Below the pieces are notes generated by a model that was not told where the DNA came from, made no database searches, and saw nothing but the letters and a program-made list of their open reading frames with translations. From Chromatiaceae bacterium (lineage in GTDB: Bacteria; Pseudomonadota; Gammaproteobacteria; Chromatiales; Chromatiaceae), in NCBI GenBank assembly GCA_019356535.1, contig CP037918.1, positions 2,568,501 through 2,632,500 of the forward strand: a stretch of 64,000 nucleotides of DNA. The letters run 5' to 3'. Position 1 is the stretch's first letter, and each line of letters begins with the position of its first letter. This document shows positions 11,692 to 24,195 of this stretch, piece by piece. Made by a program: the position numbers and the translations under genes.

Positions 11692-13045
11692 GCGCGCAGG
11701 CGAACACCAGGCCGGAATCCTGCTACATCCCACCTCACTGCCTTCCGGGCGGCTGGACGGTGACGTGGAGCGCTGGCTGGACTGCCTGTGCCGTGCGGGC
11801 GCCCGGGTCTGGCAGATGCTCCCGCTGGGCATCCCCGATGCCACCGGCTCGCCCTACCAGAGCTGTTCGGCCTTCGCCGCCGACCCAGCACTGCTGGCGC
11901 CCGACCCCACCTTGCCACTGGCCGAGCTGGCCCGCGAAGACTTCGTGGGGCGCGAGGGCGACTGGCTGATTGACTTCGCACGCTTTCGCGTGCTCAAGCA
12001 ACGCCACGACCAGCGCCCCTGGCAGGACTGGCCGGCCCCGCTGCGCGACCGTGAGCCGGCGGCGCTGGCCCGCCTCGACCAGGAGGCACAGGCCGAGATC
12101 GACCGCGAGATCGACCACCAGTACCTGCTGCAACGGCGCTGGCTGGCGATCCGCGCCGAATGCACACGCCGCGGTCTGCACCTGTTTGGCGACCTGCCGC
12201 TGTACGTGGCTCTGGACAGCGCCGAAGTCTGGGCGGTGCGTGAACAATTCCTGCTCGACGAGCACGGCCAGCCACTCTATGTGGCCGGCGTACCGCCGGA
12301 CTATTTTTCCGAGACCGGGCAACGCTGGGGAAACCCGCATTACGACTGGCAGGCCATGCAGGCCGACGGCTTCCTCTGGTGGAGGCAACGCCTGCGCCGC
12401 GCCCTAGACTGGTTCGACCTGGTGCGCCTGGACCATTTTCGCGGGCTGGCGGCGAGCTGGATGATCCCGGCCGAAAGCGCCACCGCCGCCGAGGGCTTCT
12501 GGCAACCGGTGCCCGGCGCCGCCCTGCTCGATGCCCTGCACGGCGAGTTCCCCGAGCTGCCGCTGGTCGCCGAAGACCTGGGCATCATCACCCCCGAGGT
12601 CAATACCTTGCGCCGGCGCTTCAAGCTGCCCGGCATGGCGGTGTTGCAGTTCGCCTTCGACGGCCACGAGGACAATCCGCACAAGCCGGCCAACATCGGG
12701 CCGGACACCGTGGTCTATACCGGCACCCACGACAACGACACGGTACACGGCTGGTTCGCGCGACAGACCCCGGAGACCCAGGAGTTCGTGTATCGCCTGC
12801 TCGGGGGGCAGACTGACGAGGACGTGGCAGACTTGCTGATCCGCGCCGCGCTGGCGAGCCGCGCCCAGCTGGCGGTGCTGCCACTGCAAGACCTGCTGCG
12901 CATGGGCAGCGAGGCGCGCATGAACACCCCCGGCACCACCGAGGGCAACTGGCGCTGGCGCGTCACCTGGGAACAGATCGATCCGGCACGCCTGGACTGG
13001 CTGCGCGAACGCCTGCACGAGACGGGACGCGACCATGAGTGTTGA
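11684..13045 (+). CDS. malQ: 4-alpha-glucanotransferase (GH77, short form)
   Basis: Amylomaltase that transfers alpha-1,4-glucan segments and releases glucose. The ATG at 11684 gives [20 protein letters not shown], the usual beginning of the family. Catalytic residues of GH77 are in place: nucleophile D250 in RLDHFRG, acid/base E297 in VAEDLG, and D350 in GTHDND. At 453 aa it is shorter than the roughly 500 aa of typical bacterial amylomaltases and much shorter than E. coli MalQ (about 690 aa), yet no catalytic block is missing. It overlaps both neighbours (8 and 11 bp). Confidence 0.92.
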   Translation: MSERAGEHQAGILLHPTSLPSGRLDGDVERWLDCLCRAGARVWQMLPLGIPDATGSPYQSCSAFAADPALLAPDPTLPLAELAREDFVGREGDWLIDFARFRVLKQRHDQRPWQDWPAPLRDREPAALARLDQEAQAEIDREIDHQYLLQRRWLAIRAECTRRGLHLFGDLPLYVALDSAEVWAVREQFLLDEHGQPLYVAGVPPDYFSETGQRWGNPHYDWQAMQADGFLWWRQRLRRALDWFDLVRLDHFRGLAASWMIPAESATAAEGFWQPVPGAALLDALHGEFPELPLVAEDLGIITPEVNTLRRRFKLPGMAVLQFAFDGHEDNPHKPANIGPDTVVYTGTHDNDTVHGWFARQTPETQEFVYRLLGGQTDEDVADLLIRAALASRAQLAVLPLQDLLRMGSEARMNTPGTTEGNWRWRVTWEQIDPARLDWLRERLHETGRDHEC

Positions 13046-15203
13046 AGCCCTTCTCGACCGCCTGCATCAGGGCAGCCTGCACGACCCCTTCCTGGTGCTG
13101 GGCCGGCACCGGGACGACAAGGGCGAGGTGGTCCGCGCCTTCTTGCCTCCGGCGCGCCAGGCCTGGCTGGACGAACTGGGGGAGATGAGGCGCGTCAGCG
13201 AGCATGGTCTGTTCGAATACCGCCTGGGGCCCGCCGAGGCCGCGCGCCTGCCGCCCCACTACCGCATCGCCTGGACCGAGCACGGCGACGGACGGCGGCA
13301 CAGTGTGATCAGCCCCTGGAGCTTCGCCCCGCAGCTCGGTGACGGCGATCTGCACCTGTTCGGCGAAGGCCGTCATCACCACGCCTATCGTTTTCTCGGC
13401 GCGCGATGCCACCGTGTCGACGGCATCGACGGCGTCCTGTTCGCGGTCTGGGCGCCAGGGGCGCGGCGGGTCAGCGTGGTCGGCGACTTCAACGCCTGGC
13501 ACGGCCTGCGCCATCCCATGCGCCTGCACGGTCCCGGGGGGGTCTGGGAGCTGTTCGTGCCCGGCCTGCGCCCGGGCGATGCCTACAAGTACGAGATCCT
13601 GGGTCCGGCCGGCCAGTTGGTGCTCAAGGCCGACCCCTACGCGCGCCGCACCGAGCTGCGCCCCGAGACCGCCAGCCGGGTACCCGACGACACGCCCTTC
13701 GCCTGGTCCGACCACGACTGGCTGAACGCGCGCGAACGCTGGGACTGGCAACACCAGCCACTGTCCATCTACGAGCTGCACCTGGGTTCCTGGCGGCGGC
13801 GTGCGGACGGTGGTTTTCTGAACTACCGTGAGATCGCCGAGCACCTGGTGTCCTATGCGCGTGACCTGGGCTTCACCCATGTGGAACTGATGCCGGTGAT
13901 GGAGCACCCGCTGGACGAGTCCTGGGGCTACCAGGTCACCGGCTTCTACGCGCCCACCGCCCGCTACGGCGAGCCGGACGACCTGCGCTGGCTGATCGAC
14001 CACTGCCATCGCCACGGCATCGGCGTCATCCTCGACTGGGTGCCGGGCCACTTTCCGCGCGACGAGTTTGCCCTGGCGCGCTTCCTCGGCGAACCGTTGT
14101 ATGAACACCCCGACCCGCGCCGCGGTGAACACCGCGACTGGGGCACTCTGATCTTCGACTACGGGCGCAACGAGGTGCGCAACTTCCTGCTTGCCAACGC
14201 CGTGTACTGGCTGGAGGAGTTCCACGCCGACGGCCTGCGCGTGGACGCGGTCGCCTCCATGCTCTATCTCGACTATTCGCGCGAGCCCGGCGACTGGGTG
14301 CCCAACATCCACGGCGGGCGCGAGAACCTGGATGCCATCGCCTTCCTGCGCGAGACCAACGAGGTGCTGCACGGTCGCTTTCCGGGGGCCCTGAGCATCG
14401 CCGAGGAATCCACCGCCTGGCCCATGGTCTCACGCCCCACCTGGATGGGCGGCCTCGGCTTCAGCATGAAATGGAACATGGGCTGGATGAACGACACCCT
14501 GAGCTATTTCCGCGAAGATCCGCTGCACCGCAAGCATCACCACGGCCGGCTTACCTTCGGACAGCTCTACGCCTACCACGAGAACTTCGTGCTGCCGCTG
14601 TCGCACGACGAGGTCGTGCACATGAAGGGCAGTCTGCTCGGCAAGATGCCGGGAGACGACTGGCAGCAGTTCGCCAACCTGCGCCTGCTGCTGTGCTGGC
14701 AGTTCACTCACCCCGGCAAGCAGCTCCTGTTCATGGGTGGCGAGTTCGCCCAGCGCGCCGAATGGAGCGAGGCGCGCGAACTGGACTGGCACCTGCTGGA
14801 ACACGACGCCCACCGCGGCACCCAGGCCTTGGTGCGCGATCTCAACCGGCTGCACGCCCAGTATCCCGCCCTGCACCGCCACGACTTCGAGTCCGAGGGC
14901 TTCACCTGGCTGGACTGCGAGGACGCCAACCATTCCGTGCTGGCCTTCACCCGGGAGGGCGACGGTCAGGTACTGGTGTGCGTGCTCAACTTCACCCCGG
15001 TTCTGCGCGAGGGTTACCGGGTGCCCCTGCCCGGCCCCGGGCAGTATCATGAGATCTTCAATTCCGACTCGGCCCACTACGGCGGCACCAACTGCGGCAA
15101 CGGACCGGTGGCGGCAGAACCCCTGCCCTGGCGCGGGCAGGACTGGTCCGCGGCATTGACCCTGCCACCACTGGGCATGCTGATCCTCGAACCGGAACCC
15201 TGA
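13035..15203 (+). CDS. glgB: 1,4-alpha-glucan branching enzyme
   Basis: Introduces alpha-1,6 branches into glycogen. It is a full-length GlgB of 722 aa: an N-terminal N1 domain (about 1-105), a CBM48 domain (about 110-215, with [18 protein letters not shown]), the GH13 barrel with ELHLGSWRR, nucleophile D404 in [12 protein letters not shown] and acid/base E457 in IAEESTAWP, then a C-terminal beta domain. The start overlaps malQ by 11 bp; the next gene, glgA, follows after 12 bp with its own ribosome-binding site. Confidence 0.96.
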   Translation: MSVEALLDRLHQGSLHDPFLVLGRHRDDKGEVVRAFLPPARQAWLDELGEMRRVSEHGLFEYRLGPAEAARLPPHYRIAWTEHGDGRRHSVISPWSFAPQLGDGDLHLFGEGRHHHAYRFLGARCHRVDGIDGVLFAVWAPGARRVSVVGDFNAWHGLRHPMRLHGPGGVWELFVPGLRPGDAYKYEILGPAGQLVLKADPYARRTELRPETASRVPDDTPFAWSDHDWLNARERWDWQHQPLSIYELHLGSWRRRADGGFLNYREIAEHLVSYARDLGFTHVELMPVMEHPLDESWGYQVTGFYAPTARYGEPDDLRWLIDHCHRHGIGVILDWVPGHFPRDEFALARFLGEPLYEHPDPRRGEHRDWGTLIFDYGRNEVRNFLLANAVYWLEEFHADGLRVDAVASMLYLDYSREPGDWVPNIHGGRENLDAIAFLRETNEVLHGRFPGALSIAEESTAWPMVSRPTWMGGLGFSMKWNMGWMNDTLSYFREDPLHRKHHHGRLTFGQLYAYHENFVLPLSHDEVVHMKGSLLGKMPGDDWQQFANLRLLLCWQFTHPGKQLLFMGGEFAQRAEWSEARELDWHLLEHDAHRGTQALVRDLNRLHAQYPALHRHDFESEGFTWLDCEDANHSVLAFTREGDGQVLVCVLNFTPVLREGYRVPLPGPGQYHEIFNSDSAHYGGTNCGNGPVAAEPLPWRGQDWSAALTLPPLGMLILEPEP

Positions 15204-15215
15204 GGGAGACGCACC

Positions 15216-16715
15216 ATGCCAGCCATGACCCGCTCCGTCCGCCTCCCCCGGGTGCTGTATGCCGCCAGCGAGGCCTGGCCGCTGATCAAGACCGGCGGCC
15301 TGGGCGACGTGGCGCACGCCCTGCCCAACGCCCTGCACGCCCTGGGGGCCGACCTGCGCCTGGTATTGCCCGCCTACCGCGAGGTGCTGCGCCAGGTCGA
15401 GGACCTGCAGATCCTCGGCTGGCTGGACTTGGGTGACGGCAGCGAGGCGCGCATCGTGCACGCCCGGCACCCGGCCTTCGAGATGCCACTGTGGCTGGTG
15501 GACATCGGTGAGCTGTTCGACCGCGAGGGCAATCCCTATGTCGACCCCGACGGCCACGACTGGCCCGACAACCCGCAGCGCTTCACCCGCTTCTCACGCG
15601 CCGTGGCGCTACTCGGCGTGGATGCCCTGTCAACCGGCTGGCGGCCCGACATCGTGCATGCCAACGACTGGCAGACCGGCCCCGTGGCCGCCCTGCTGCA
15701 CGACATGCCGCAGTCGCCACGCACTCTCTACACCATCCACAACCTCGCCTACGATGGCCAGTTCGACCATGCCACCTTCGAGGCCCTGCGCCTGCCTGCC
15801 GGGTGGTGGTCCATCGACGGTGCAGAGTTCCATGGCCGCTTCTCGCCCATGAAAGCCGGGCTGGTGTTCTCCCACCGCATCAACACGGTCAGCCCCACCT
15901 ATGCACGCGAGATTCAGACACCCGAGCACGGCTACGGCTATGCGGGCATACTACAACACCTGCGGCACAAGCTCAGTGGCATCCTCAACGGCATCGACAC
16001 CCGGGTATGGGATCCGGCGCACGACCCGCTCATCGCCGCCAACTACGACTGCGAAAGCGACCTGGAGGAAGCCCGCCACCTCAACCGCAAGGCACTGCTC
16101 GAGGCCCTGGGCGCACAACCCCAGGCTGCGGCCGCCCACGCTCCGGTGATTGGCTTCGTCGGCCGCCTTGTGCACCAGAAAGGCATCGACCTGCTGCTCG
16201 AGGTGATTCCCGAACTGGTACGCAACACCACCGCGCGCTTCGCCATCGTGGGCTGTGGCGAGCGGCGCTACCAGGCCCGTCTGGAACAGCTGCGCCAGCG
16301 CCTCCCGGCACGGGTGTTCTGCCACATTGGCTATTCCGAGCCCCTGGCCCACCAGCTCGAGGCCGGCGCCGACATCTTCGCCATGCCCTCGCGCTACGAA
16401 CCCTGCGGGCTGAACCAGCTCTACAGCCTGCGCTACGGCACCCCGCCGGTGGTGCGTCGCACCGGCGGCCTGGCCGACACCGTGACACACGCCAGTCCCC
16501 GCGCCCTGGCCGAGGGCAGCGCCACCGGCTTCGTGTTCGACGAACCTACCGCCCCGGCACTGGAGCAGGCTTTGCGTCAGGCCTTGCGCACACGCCAGGA
16601 TCCGGCCCTCTGGCGCCAGCTGCAATACACCGGCATGCAGCGCCCGCTGGGCTGGGAACAGAGCGCACGACGCTATCTCGAACTGTACCGGGAAATCCTG
16701 CAGGACAAGGAGTAA
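15216..16715 (+). CDS. glgA: Glycogen synthase (ADP-glucose, GT5)
   Basis: Extends glycogen from ADP-glucose. A GT-B fold GT5 enzyme of 499 aa. The N-terminal KTGG motif (25-28, ADP-glucose binding) sits in WPLIKTGGLGDVAHALP; IVHANDWQTG and the C-terminal EPCGLNQLYSLRYGTPPVVR, including the catalytic Glu region, are present. The ATG at 15216 has a GGGAG ribosome-binding site at 7 bp; an ATG three codons downstream is an alternative. glgP follows after 5 bp. Confidence 0.95.
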   Translation: MPAMTRSVRLPRVLYAASEAWPLIKTGGLGDVAHALPNALHALGADLRLVLPAYREVLRQVEDLQILGWLDLGDGSEARIVHARHPAFEMPLWLVDIGELFDREGNPYVDPDGHDWPDNPQRFTRFSRAVALLGVDALSTGWRPDIVHANDWQTGPVAALLHDMPQSPRTLYTIHNLAYDGQFDHATFEALRLPAGWWSIDGAEFHGRFSPMKAGLVFSHRINTVSPTYAREIQTPEHGYGYAGILQHLRHKLSGILNGIDTRVWDPAHDPLIAANYDCESDLEEARHLNRKALLEALGAQPQAAAAHAPVIGFVGRLVHQKGIDLLLEVIPELVRNTTARFAIVGCGERRYQARLEQLRQRLPARVFCHIGYSEPLAHQLEAGADIFAMPSRYEPCGLNQLYSLRYGTPPVVRRTGGLADTVTHASPRALAEGSATGFVFDEPTAPALEQALRQALRTRQDPALWRQLQYTGMQRPLGWEQSARRYLELYREILQDKE

Positions 16716-16720
16716 CGACC

Positions 16721-19189
<2,469 letters not shown>

Positions 19190-19350
19190 GACCGGATTCG
19201 CTGTACGGGAATGTTTTGCACCAGATCAGCCCTCCCGGAGCTCGCAGCGGTACAATCTGGATGAATTTCCATATTGCACCCGGGCGCGATATTGGAGCTA
19301 GAATGAAGACAAAAGCCACAGGCGCAGCATCCATTGGCAGTTTCAACTGA

Positions 19351-20826
19351 ATGAAACCCACGCTCCAACTCCGCATTGGTCAGCACCTGACCATGACCCC
19401 GCAACTGCAGCAGGCGATAAAGCTGCTGCAGTTGTCTACACTGGATCTGAAACAGGAGATCCAGGAAGCGCTCGAGTCCAACCTGATGCTCGAGACCGAG
19501 GAGGAAGGCGCACAGAAGGAATCTGCCGAATCCCCCACCGAACCCCTCGAATCCGCGGCGAGCGACAATCCAACCAACGACATCAACAACGAGCGAGAGA
19601 TCCAGATCGAGACCGCCACCATCCCCGAGGAACTGCCGGGTGACACCAGCTGGGACGACCTCTACGACAACATCACCCTGCCGGCCACAAGCAACGGCAG
19701 CGAGGCGGACGCCAACGACATGCTGGCTCAGCGCAGCGCCAACGAGTCGCTGCACGATCACCTCACCTGGCAGATGGAGCTGACCCACTTCAGTCCGCTG
19801 GATCTGCGCATCGCCGAGGCCATCATCGACAGCATCGACGACGACGGCTACCTGCACGCCAGCCTGGAAGACATCGCCGCCAGCGTCCCCGATGCCAATC
19901 CCGGGTTGGACGAGGTAGAGGCCGTGCTGCACCGCATCCAGGCCTTCGACCCGCCAGGCGTGGGCGCGCGCGACCCGCGCGAAGCCCTGCTCATCCAGGC
20001 GCGCCAGCTCAGCGAGGAATACGATTCGCGCGAACTGGCGCTGGAGATCCTCGAACACCACTTCAAACTGCTCACCGAGGGTCGCCAGGAAGCTATGCTG
20101 CGCAAGCTCAAGGTTTCGCCCGAAGAGCTGGCCGAAGCGGTGGCCCTCATCCGCTCGCTCAACCCGCACCCGGGCAGCGCCATCCCTGGTCCGCCTCCCG
20201 CCTACGTGGAACCGGACGTGTTCGTGCTCAAGCGCGAGGGACGCTGGGTGGTGGAACTCAACCCCGACGCTTCGCCGCGCCTGCGCGTCAACCCCACCTA
20301 CGCCTCGATGATCCGTCGCGCCGACAACAGCGACGACAACGTCGTGCTCAAGAACCACCTGCAGGAGGCACGCTGGTTCATCAAGAGCCTGCAGAGCCGC
20401 AACGAGACCCTGCTCAAGGTGGCGCGCGCCATCGTCGAGCACCAGCAGGCATTCTTCGAATACGGCGAAGAAGCCATGAAACCGCTGGTGCTGCGCGACA
20501 TCGCCGAAAAGGTCGAGATGCACGAATCGACCATCTCGCGCGTCACCACCCAGAAATACATGCATACCCCGCGCGGCACCCTGGAGTTCAAGTACTTCTT
20601 CTCCAGCCACGTAAGCACCGACAGCGGCGGCGAGGCCTCGGCCACTGCCATTCGCGCGGTCATCAAGAAGTTGATCGCCGCCGAGCCGCCGGGCAAGCCA
20701 TTGTCGGACAACAAGATCGCCAACCTGCTGGCCGAACAGGGCATCAAGGTGGCGCGGCGTACCGTCGCCAAATATCGGGAGTCGATGGGCATTCCCCCGT
20801 CGAACGAACGCAAGCGCCTGGCCTAG
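19351..20826 (+). CDS. rpoN: RNA polymerase sigma-54 factor
   Basis: Alternative sigma factor that needs AAA+ activators. The glutamine-rich activator-interacting region I is at the N-terminus (TPQLQQAIKLLQLSTLDLKQEI), followed by an acidic region II (about 50-110), the core-binding domain, the HTH, and the RpoN box ARRTVAKYRE at 468-477. Length is 491 aa. A TACAAT hexamer at 19251-19256 could be a -10 element, but no good -35 is spaced to it. It is followed after 23 bp by hpf, the conserved order in proteobacteria. Confidence 0.97.
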   Translation: MKPTLQLRIGQHLTMTPQLQQAIKLLQLSTLDLKQEIQEALESNLMLETEEEGAQKESAESPTEPLESAASDNPTNDINNEREIQIETATIPEELPGDTSWDDLYDNITLPATSNGSEADANDMLAQRSANESLHDHLTWQMELTHFSPLDLRIAEAIIDSIDDDGYLHASLEDIAASVPDANPGLDEVEAVLHRIQAFDPPGVGARDPREALLIQARQLSEEYDSRELALEILEHHFKLLTEGRQEAMLRKLKVSPEELAEAVALIRSLNPHPGSAIPGPPPAYVEPDVFVLKREGRWVVELNPDASPRLRVNPTYASMIRRADNSDDNVVLKNHLQEARWFIKSLQSRNETLLKVARAIVEHQQAFFEYGEEAMKPLVLRDIAEKVEMHESTISRVTTQKYMHTPRGTLEFKYFFSSHVSTDSGGEASATAIRAVIKKLIAAEPPGKPLSDNKIANLLAEQGIKVARRTVAKYRESMGIPPSNERKRLA

Positions 20827-20849
20827 GCGTCTCAACACAGGAGAGGAAC

Positions 20850-21185
20850 ATGCAATTGAACCTGACCGGTCACCATGTCGATATCACCGACTCCATGCGC
20901 AACTATGTCAACGAAAAACTGGCGAGACTCACCCGCCACTTCGACCATGTGACCAATGTGCACGTGATCCTCAGCGTGGAGAAGCTGGAACAGAAGGCCG
21001 AAGCCACCCTGCACGTATCGGGCAACGACATCTTCGCCGAGGCCGTCAGCGAAGACATGTACGCCGCCATCGACGCTCTGGTAGACAAGCTCGACCGGCA
21101 GGTGATCAAGCACAAGGAAAAGCTCAAGAGCCACCGCGGCAACGGCCACCAGCCGCCCCTGGAGGCCGCCGAGATTCCAAACTGA
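20850..21185 (+). CDS. hpf: Ribosome hibernation promoting factor
   Basis: Binds the 30S decoding region and favours inactive 100S ribosomes in stationary phase. The protein is 111 aa, a short-type HPF with beta-alpha-beta-beta-beta-alpha fold: MQLNLTGHHVDITDSMRNYV begins it and YAAIDALVDKLDRQVIKHKEK forms the last helix. It has no long C-terminal dimerisation domain. An AGGAGAGG ribosome-binding site precedes the ATG. It is encoded between rpoN and ptsN as in E. coli. Confidence 0.95.
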   Translation: MQLNLTGHHVDITDSMRNYVNEKLARLTRHFDHVTNVHVILSVEKLEQKAEATLHVSGNDIFAEAVSEDMYAAIDALVDKLDRQVIKHKEKLKSHRGNGHQPPLEAAEIPN

Positions 21186-21214
21186 CGACGAGCCAGCACG
21201 CGGACGGTCAGCCC

Positions 21215-21676
21215 ATGCCCACCACGGACATCCTCGGTATCGAGTCCATACGCCTGGACGACACCTCGCCAAGCAAGAAACGGGTGCTCGAGCAAGCGGC
21301 CCACCTGCTCGCGCCCCATGACACGAAACTGAGCGAACGCATCTTCGGGCGCCTGCTCGAACGCGAACGCCTGGGCAGTACCGGGCTGGCCGGCGGCGTG
21401 GCCCTGCCGCACGCACGCATGCCTGACATCACCCAGACCCGCGGCGCATTCCTGCGGCTGGCCTCTCCGGTGGACTTCGACAGCTTCGACGGCCACCCGG
21501 TGGACCTGGTATTTGCCCTGCTGGTCCCCGAGGAGGCCACCGAAGCCCACCTGCAACTGCTGGCCGAACTGGCTCGCACCTTCAACGATCCGACCTTGCG
21601 TGCTCAGTTGCGGCGCGCCGACTCTGCACAGGCGCTCGACCTGCTGACCCGCCGCCTGGCCCATGACGCCGCATAA
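21215..21676 (+). CDS. ptsN: PTS EIIA-Ntr regulatory protein
   Basis: Phosphoacceptor of the nitrogen-related PTS; it regulates by protein contact rather than sugar uptake. It is 153 aa. The phosphorylated histidine is H66 in GGVALPHARM. The C-terminus overlaps hprK by 14 bp. The contiguous HPr and EI genes 2-3 kb downstream would supply its phosphate. Targets in this species are unknown; in other proteobacteria they include potassium transport and histidine kinases. Confidence 0.94.
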   Translation: MPTTDILGIESIRLDDTSPSKKRVLEQAAHLLAPHDTKLSERIFGRLLERERLGSTGLAGGVALPHARMPDITQTRGAFLRLASPVDFDSFDGHPVDLVFALLVPEEATEAHLQLLAELARTFNDPTLRAQLRRADSAQALDLLTRRLAHDAA

Positions 21677-22607
21677 GGTCCGCGTCCGCGATCTCTACGA
21701 GGCACTGCACGACAAGTTGCAGCTGCAACTGATCGCAGGAGAACTCGAACTCGACCGCGCCCTGCTGGACGATACCCTGGACCCCGCCAGCTACCTGGTG
21801 GCCGGTCCGCTGAGCGACATCCACCCCAACCGCATACAGGTCATCGGTCATGCCGAGCAACGCTATCTCGAGGCCCTGGGAGACGGCCGCGAACCGATGC
21901 TCGAGCGCCTGTTTCACCGCCCCACGCGGGTGGTGATGCTGGCCGACGGGGTACCCGCGGACCCGGTCCTGCTCGCATGTGCCGAACAGGCCGGGGTGCT
22001 GGTGATGGCCAGCCCACTGTCGGTGCGCACCGTGCTCGACCATCTCCAGTATTTCGCCACCCTGCGTCTATCGGACAAGACCACCCTGCACGGCGTATTC
22101 ATGGAGGTACTGGGCATGGGCGTGCTCATCACCGGCGACCCGGCGGTGGGCAAAAGCGAACTGGCGCTGGAACTGGTCAGCCGCGGCAACCGCCTGGTCG
22201 CCGACGACGCCCCGGAGTTCACACGCATCGCGCCGGACCTCGTCAGAGGCAGCTGCCCCCCCCTGCTGCGCGATTTCCTCGAAGTACGCGGCCTGGGCGT
22301 ACTCAACATCCGCGCCATGTTCGGCGACAATGCCATCAAGCATGACAAGTACCTGCGTCTGATCGTGCACCTGCAATCCATGACCGAGCAGGAACTGGCC
22401 ACCATGGAGCGGCTGGCCTCCCGCCAGGAGACCCGCGAGGTGCTCGGCGTACTCATCCCGCGGGTCACCATCCCTGTCGCTCCCGGTCGCAACCTGGCCA
22501 TCCTGGTGGAGGCCGCGGTACGCGCCCACCTGCTGGCCCTGCAAGGCTACGATGCCACCGAGGAATTCATCGAGCGCCAGCAACAGGCCCTGAGCAACAT
22601 CAGCTGA
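21663..22607 (+). CDS. hprK: HPr kinase/phosphorylase
   Basis: Bifunctional enzyme that phosphorylates and dephosphorylates the regulatory serine of HPr. At 314 aa it has the family features: catalytic H143 in LHGVFMEV, Walker A GDPAVGKS (158-165, a variant of the usual GxSGxGKS), RLVADDAPEF, and the signature LEVRGLGVLNIRAMFG (207-222). It overlaps ptsN. Its target serine is present in the HPr encoded downstream (NGKSIMGV), so the regulatory pair is complete. Confidence 0.94.
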   Translation: MTPHKVRVRDLYEALHDKLQLQLIAGELELDRALLDDTLDPASYLVAGPLSDIHPNRIQVIGHAEQRYLEALGDGREPMLERLFHRPTRVVMLADGVPADPVLLACAEQAGVLVMASPLSVRTVLDHLQYFATLRLSDKTTLHGVFMEVLGMGVLITGDPAVGKSELALELVSRGNRLVADDAPEFTRIAPDLVRGSCPPLLRDFLEVRGLGVLNIRAMFGDNAIKHDKYLRLIVHLQSMTEQELATMERLASRQETREVLGVLIPRVTIPVAPGRNLAILVEAAVRAHLLALQGYDATEEFIERQQQALSNIS

Positions 22608-22649
22608 TAGCGCCTGACGGGATGTTTCACCGCAAGCGGGCCCAACCCC

Positions 22650-22655
22650 TATAAT
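22650..22655 (+). promoter_or_regulatory. Candidate -10 box just upstream of rapZ
   Basis: A perfect TATAAT lies 7 bp before the rapZ ATG (22663). Transcription from it would begin at or next to the start codon, giving a leaderless or almost leaderless mRNA. No convincing -35 hexamer is found at 16-18 bp upstream, so the call is tentative. It lies in the 55-bp gap between hprK and rapZ, the largest gap in this run of genes. Confidence 0.35.
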
Positions 22656-22662
22656 CTCCACC

Positions 22663-23535
22663 ATGAGCGCCAGCCCCCCCAAGCTGATCGTTGTCTCGGG
22701 CCTATCGGGCTCGGGCAAGAGCATCGCGCTCAACGTACTGGAGGATGCGGGCTACAACTGCATCGACAACCTGCCGCTGCACCTGTTCGAGACCCTGGCG
22801 CACGACCTGGTTCGCCAGAGAGGCCAACTTCCGCCATTCACTGCGGTAGGGATCGATGCGCGCAGTCCATGCCGGCAACTGGTGGCACTGCCGCGGCTAC
22901 TCGCCGACCTGCGCGAGAACGGCGTCGCCTGTGAACTCGTGTTTCTCGAGGCCGACAACGAGATCCTCATCCAGCGCTTCAGCGAGACCCGTCGGCGCCA
23001 CCCGCTGAGCAGCGAACACGACGACCTGGAAGGCGCCATCGAACAGGAGCGGCAGCTGCTCGCCCCGTTGCACGAGGCAGCCGATCTGCAGATCGACACC
23101 AGCCGCACCACCCTGCACCAATTGCGCGACATCATCCGTGCGCGGGTCGCCGAACGTCCGGCCGGTGCACTGTCGATCCTGCTCAAGTCGTTCGGCTTCA
23201 AACACGGCCTGCCGCGCAATGCCAATTTCGTGTTCGACGTGCGCTGCCTGCCCAACCCGCACTGGCACCCGGAGCTGCGTCCGCTCACCGGTCGCGATCC
23301 GGCGGTGGCCTCCTTTCTCGAGGAGAGCCCAGAGGTTGATCGCATGTTCTACGACATCAACGACTTCATCCAGCGCTGGATCCCCAGCTTCGAGGCCGAG
23401 GGCCGGGCCTACCTCACCATCGCCATCGGCTGCACTGGCGGCCAGCACCGTTCGGTGTACCTGGTCGAACGGCTCTGTCACAGCCTGAAAGAGCAGGGCC
23501 GCCACGTGCAGTGCCGGCACCGGGAACTGGCATGA
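22663..23535 (+). CDS. rapZ: RNase adapter protein RapZ
   Basis: Nucleotide-binding adapter protein (formerly YvcJ/YhbJ). In enterobacteria it senses glucosamine 6-phosphate and guides RNase E to the GlmZ sRNA; whether that circuit exists here is unknown. The 290 aa contain Walker A GLSGSGKS (13-20), DAGYNCIDNLPLHL, and the C-terminal domain with FKHGLPRNANFVFDVRCLPNP and AIGCTGGQHRSVYLVERL. It overlaps the next PTS gene by 4 bp. Confidence 0.95.
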   Translation: MSASPPKLIVVSGLSGSGKSIALNVLEDAGYNCIDNLPLHLFETLAHDLVRQRGQLPPFTAVGIDARSPCRQLVALPRLLADLRENGVACELVFLEADNEILIQRFSETRRRHPLSSEHDDLEGAIEQERQLLAPLHEAADLQIDTSRTTLHQLRDIIRARVAERPAGALSILLKSFGFKHGLPRNANFVFDVRCLPNPHWHPELRPLTGRDPAVASFLEESPEVDRMFYDINDFIQRWIPSFEAEGRAYLTIAIGCTGGQHRSVYLVERLCHSLKEQGRHVQCRHRELA

Positions 23536-23924
23536 GCACCGGCATCCTCCTCATCACCCACCCCGGGATCGGCAGCGCCATGCTCTCCAGCGCACGCCGC
23601 ATCCTGCCCGACTGCCCACTGCGCATCCGCTGTCTCGAAGTACCCAACGACGCCGACCCCGAACGCCTGCAACGCGAAGCCGCTGATCTGCTCGCCCGCC
23701 TCGACCAGGGCGAGGGCGTGCTGATCCTCACCGACATCTTCGGCGCCACCCCCAACAATATCGCGCGCCGCCTGGCCGAGCCCGGCCGGGTGAGCGTACT
23801 TGCCGGGCTCAGCCTGCCCATGCTGGTGCGCCTGTTCAACTACCCCAACGAAGATCTCGACGGCCTGCGTGAGGCCGCCATCCAGGGCGCGATGCGCGGC
23901 ATCGGCCAACGCAATGGAGCATGA
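23532..23924 (+). CDS. PTS EIIA component, mannose/fructose (EIIA-Man) type
   Basis: Stand-alone EIIA-Man domain of 130 aa. The phosphorylatable histidine is H10 in LLITHPGIGSAML. Family text LTDIFGATPNNIARRL is present. No EIIB, EIIC or EIID is encoded nearby, so it is likely a signalling phosphoacceptor rather than part of a permease. The ATG at 23532 overlaps the rapZ stop (ATGA). An upstream in-frame ATG lies within rapZ and is not preferred. HPr follows after 1 bp. Confidence 0.9.
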   Translation: MSTGILLITHPGIGSAMLSSARRILPDCPLRIRCLEVPNDADPERLQREAADLLARLDQGEGVLILTDIFGATPNNIARRLAEPGRVSVLAGLSLPMLVRLFNYPNEDLDGLREAAIQGAMRGIGQRNGA

Positions 23925-23925
23925 C

Positions 23926-24195
23926 ATGCTGGAGCAGGAAGTAACCATCCCCAACAAGCTTGGCCTACATGCGCGTGCCGCAGCCAAGCTGGTCAAGGTG
24001 GCCAGTGCGCACGCCGCCAAGGTCACGCTGCTCAAGGACGACCAGGAGGTCAACGGCAAAAGCATCATGGGCGTGATGATGCTGGCCGCCAACCAGGGCA
24101 CCACCCTCCGCCTGCGCACCAGCGGCCCGGACGAACAGGCCGCGATGGACGCCCTGCTGGCGCTGATCGCCGACCGCTTCGGGGAGGCCGAGTGA
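23926..24195 (+). CDS. ptsH: Phosphocarrier protein HPr
   Basis: Phosphocarrier between EI and the EIIA proteins. It is 89 aa. The active-site histidine lies in NKLGLHARAAAKLV, and the HPrK target serine in NGKSIMGVMMLAA. Start at ATG 23926 (MLEQEVTI) fits the family length; an ATG four codons upstream (23914, MEHD) would overlap the previous gene. The 3' end overlaps ptsI (GTGA). Confidence 0.94.
   Translation: MLEQEVTIPNKLGLHARAAAKLVKVASAHAAKVTLLKDDQEVNGKSIMGVMMLAANQGTTLRLRTSGPDEQAAMDALLALIADRFGEAE

Noticed and set aside
15803..16720. N-terminal extension of glgP by about 300 residues.
   Set aside because: It is glgA read in another frame; the phosphorylase family begins at the ATG at 16721.
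19201..19225. Possible sigma-54 promoter upstream of rpoN (GGGAATGTTTTGCA).
   Set aside because: The GG and GC elements are 8 or 9 bp apart instead of the required 10, and the flanking consensus bases are missing.
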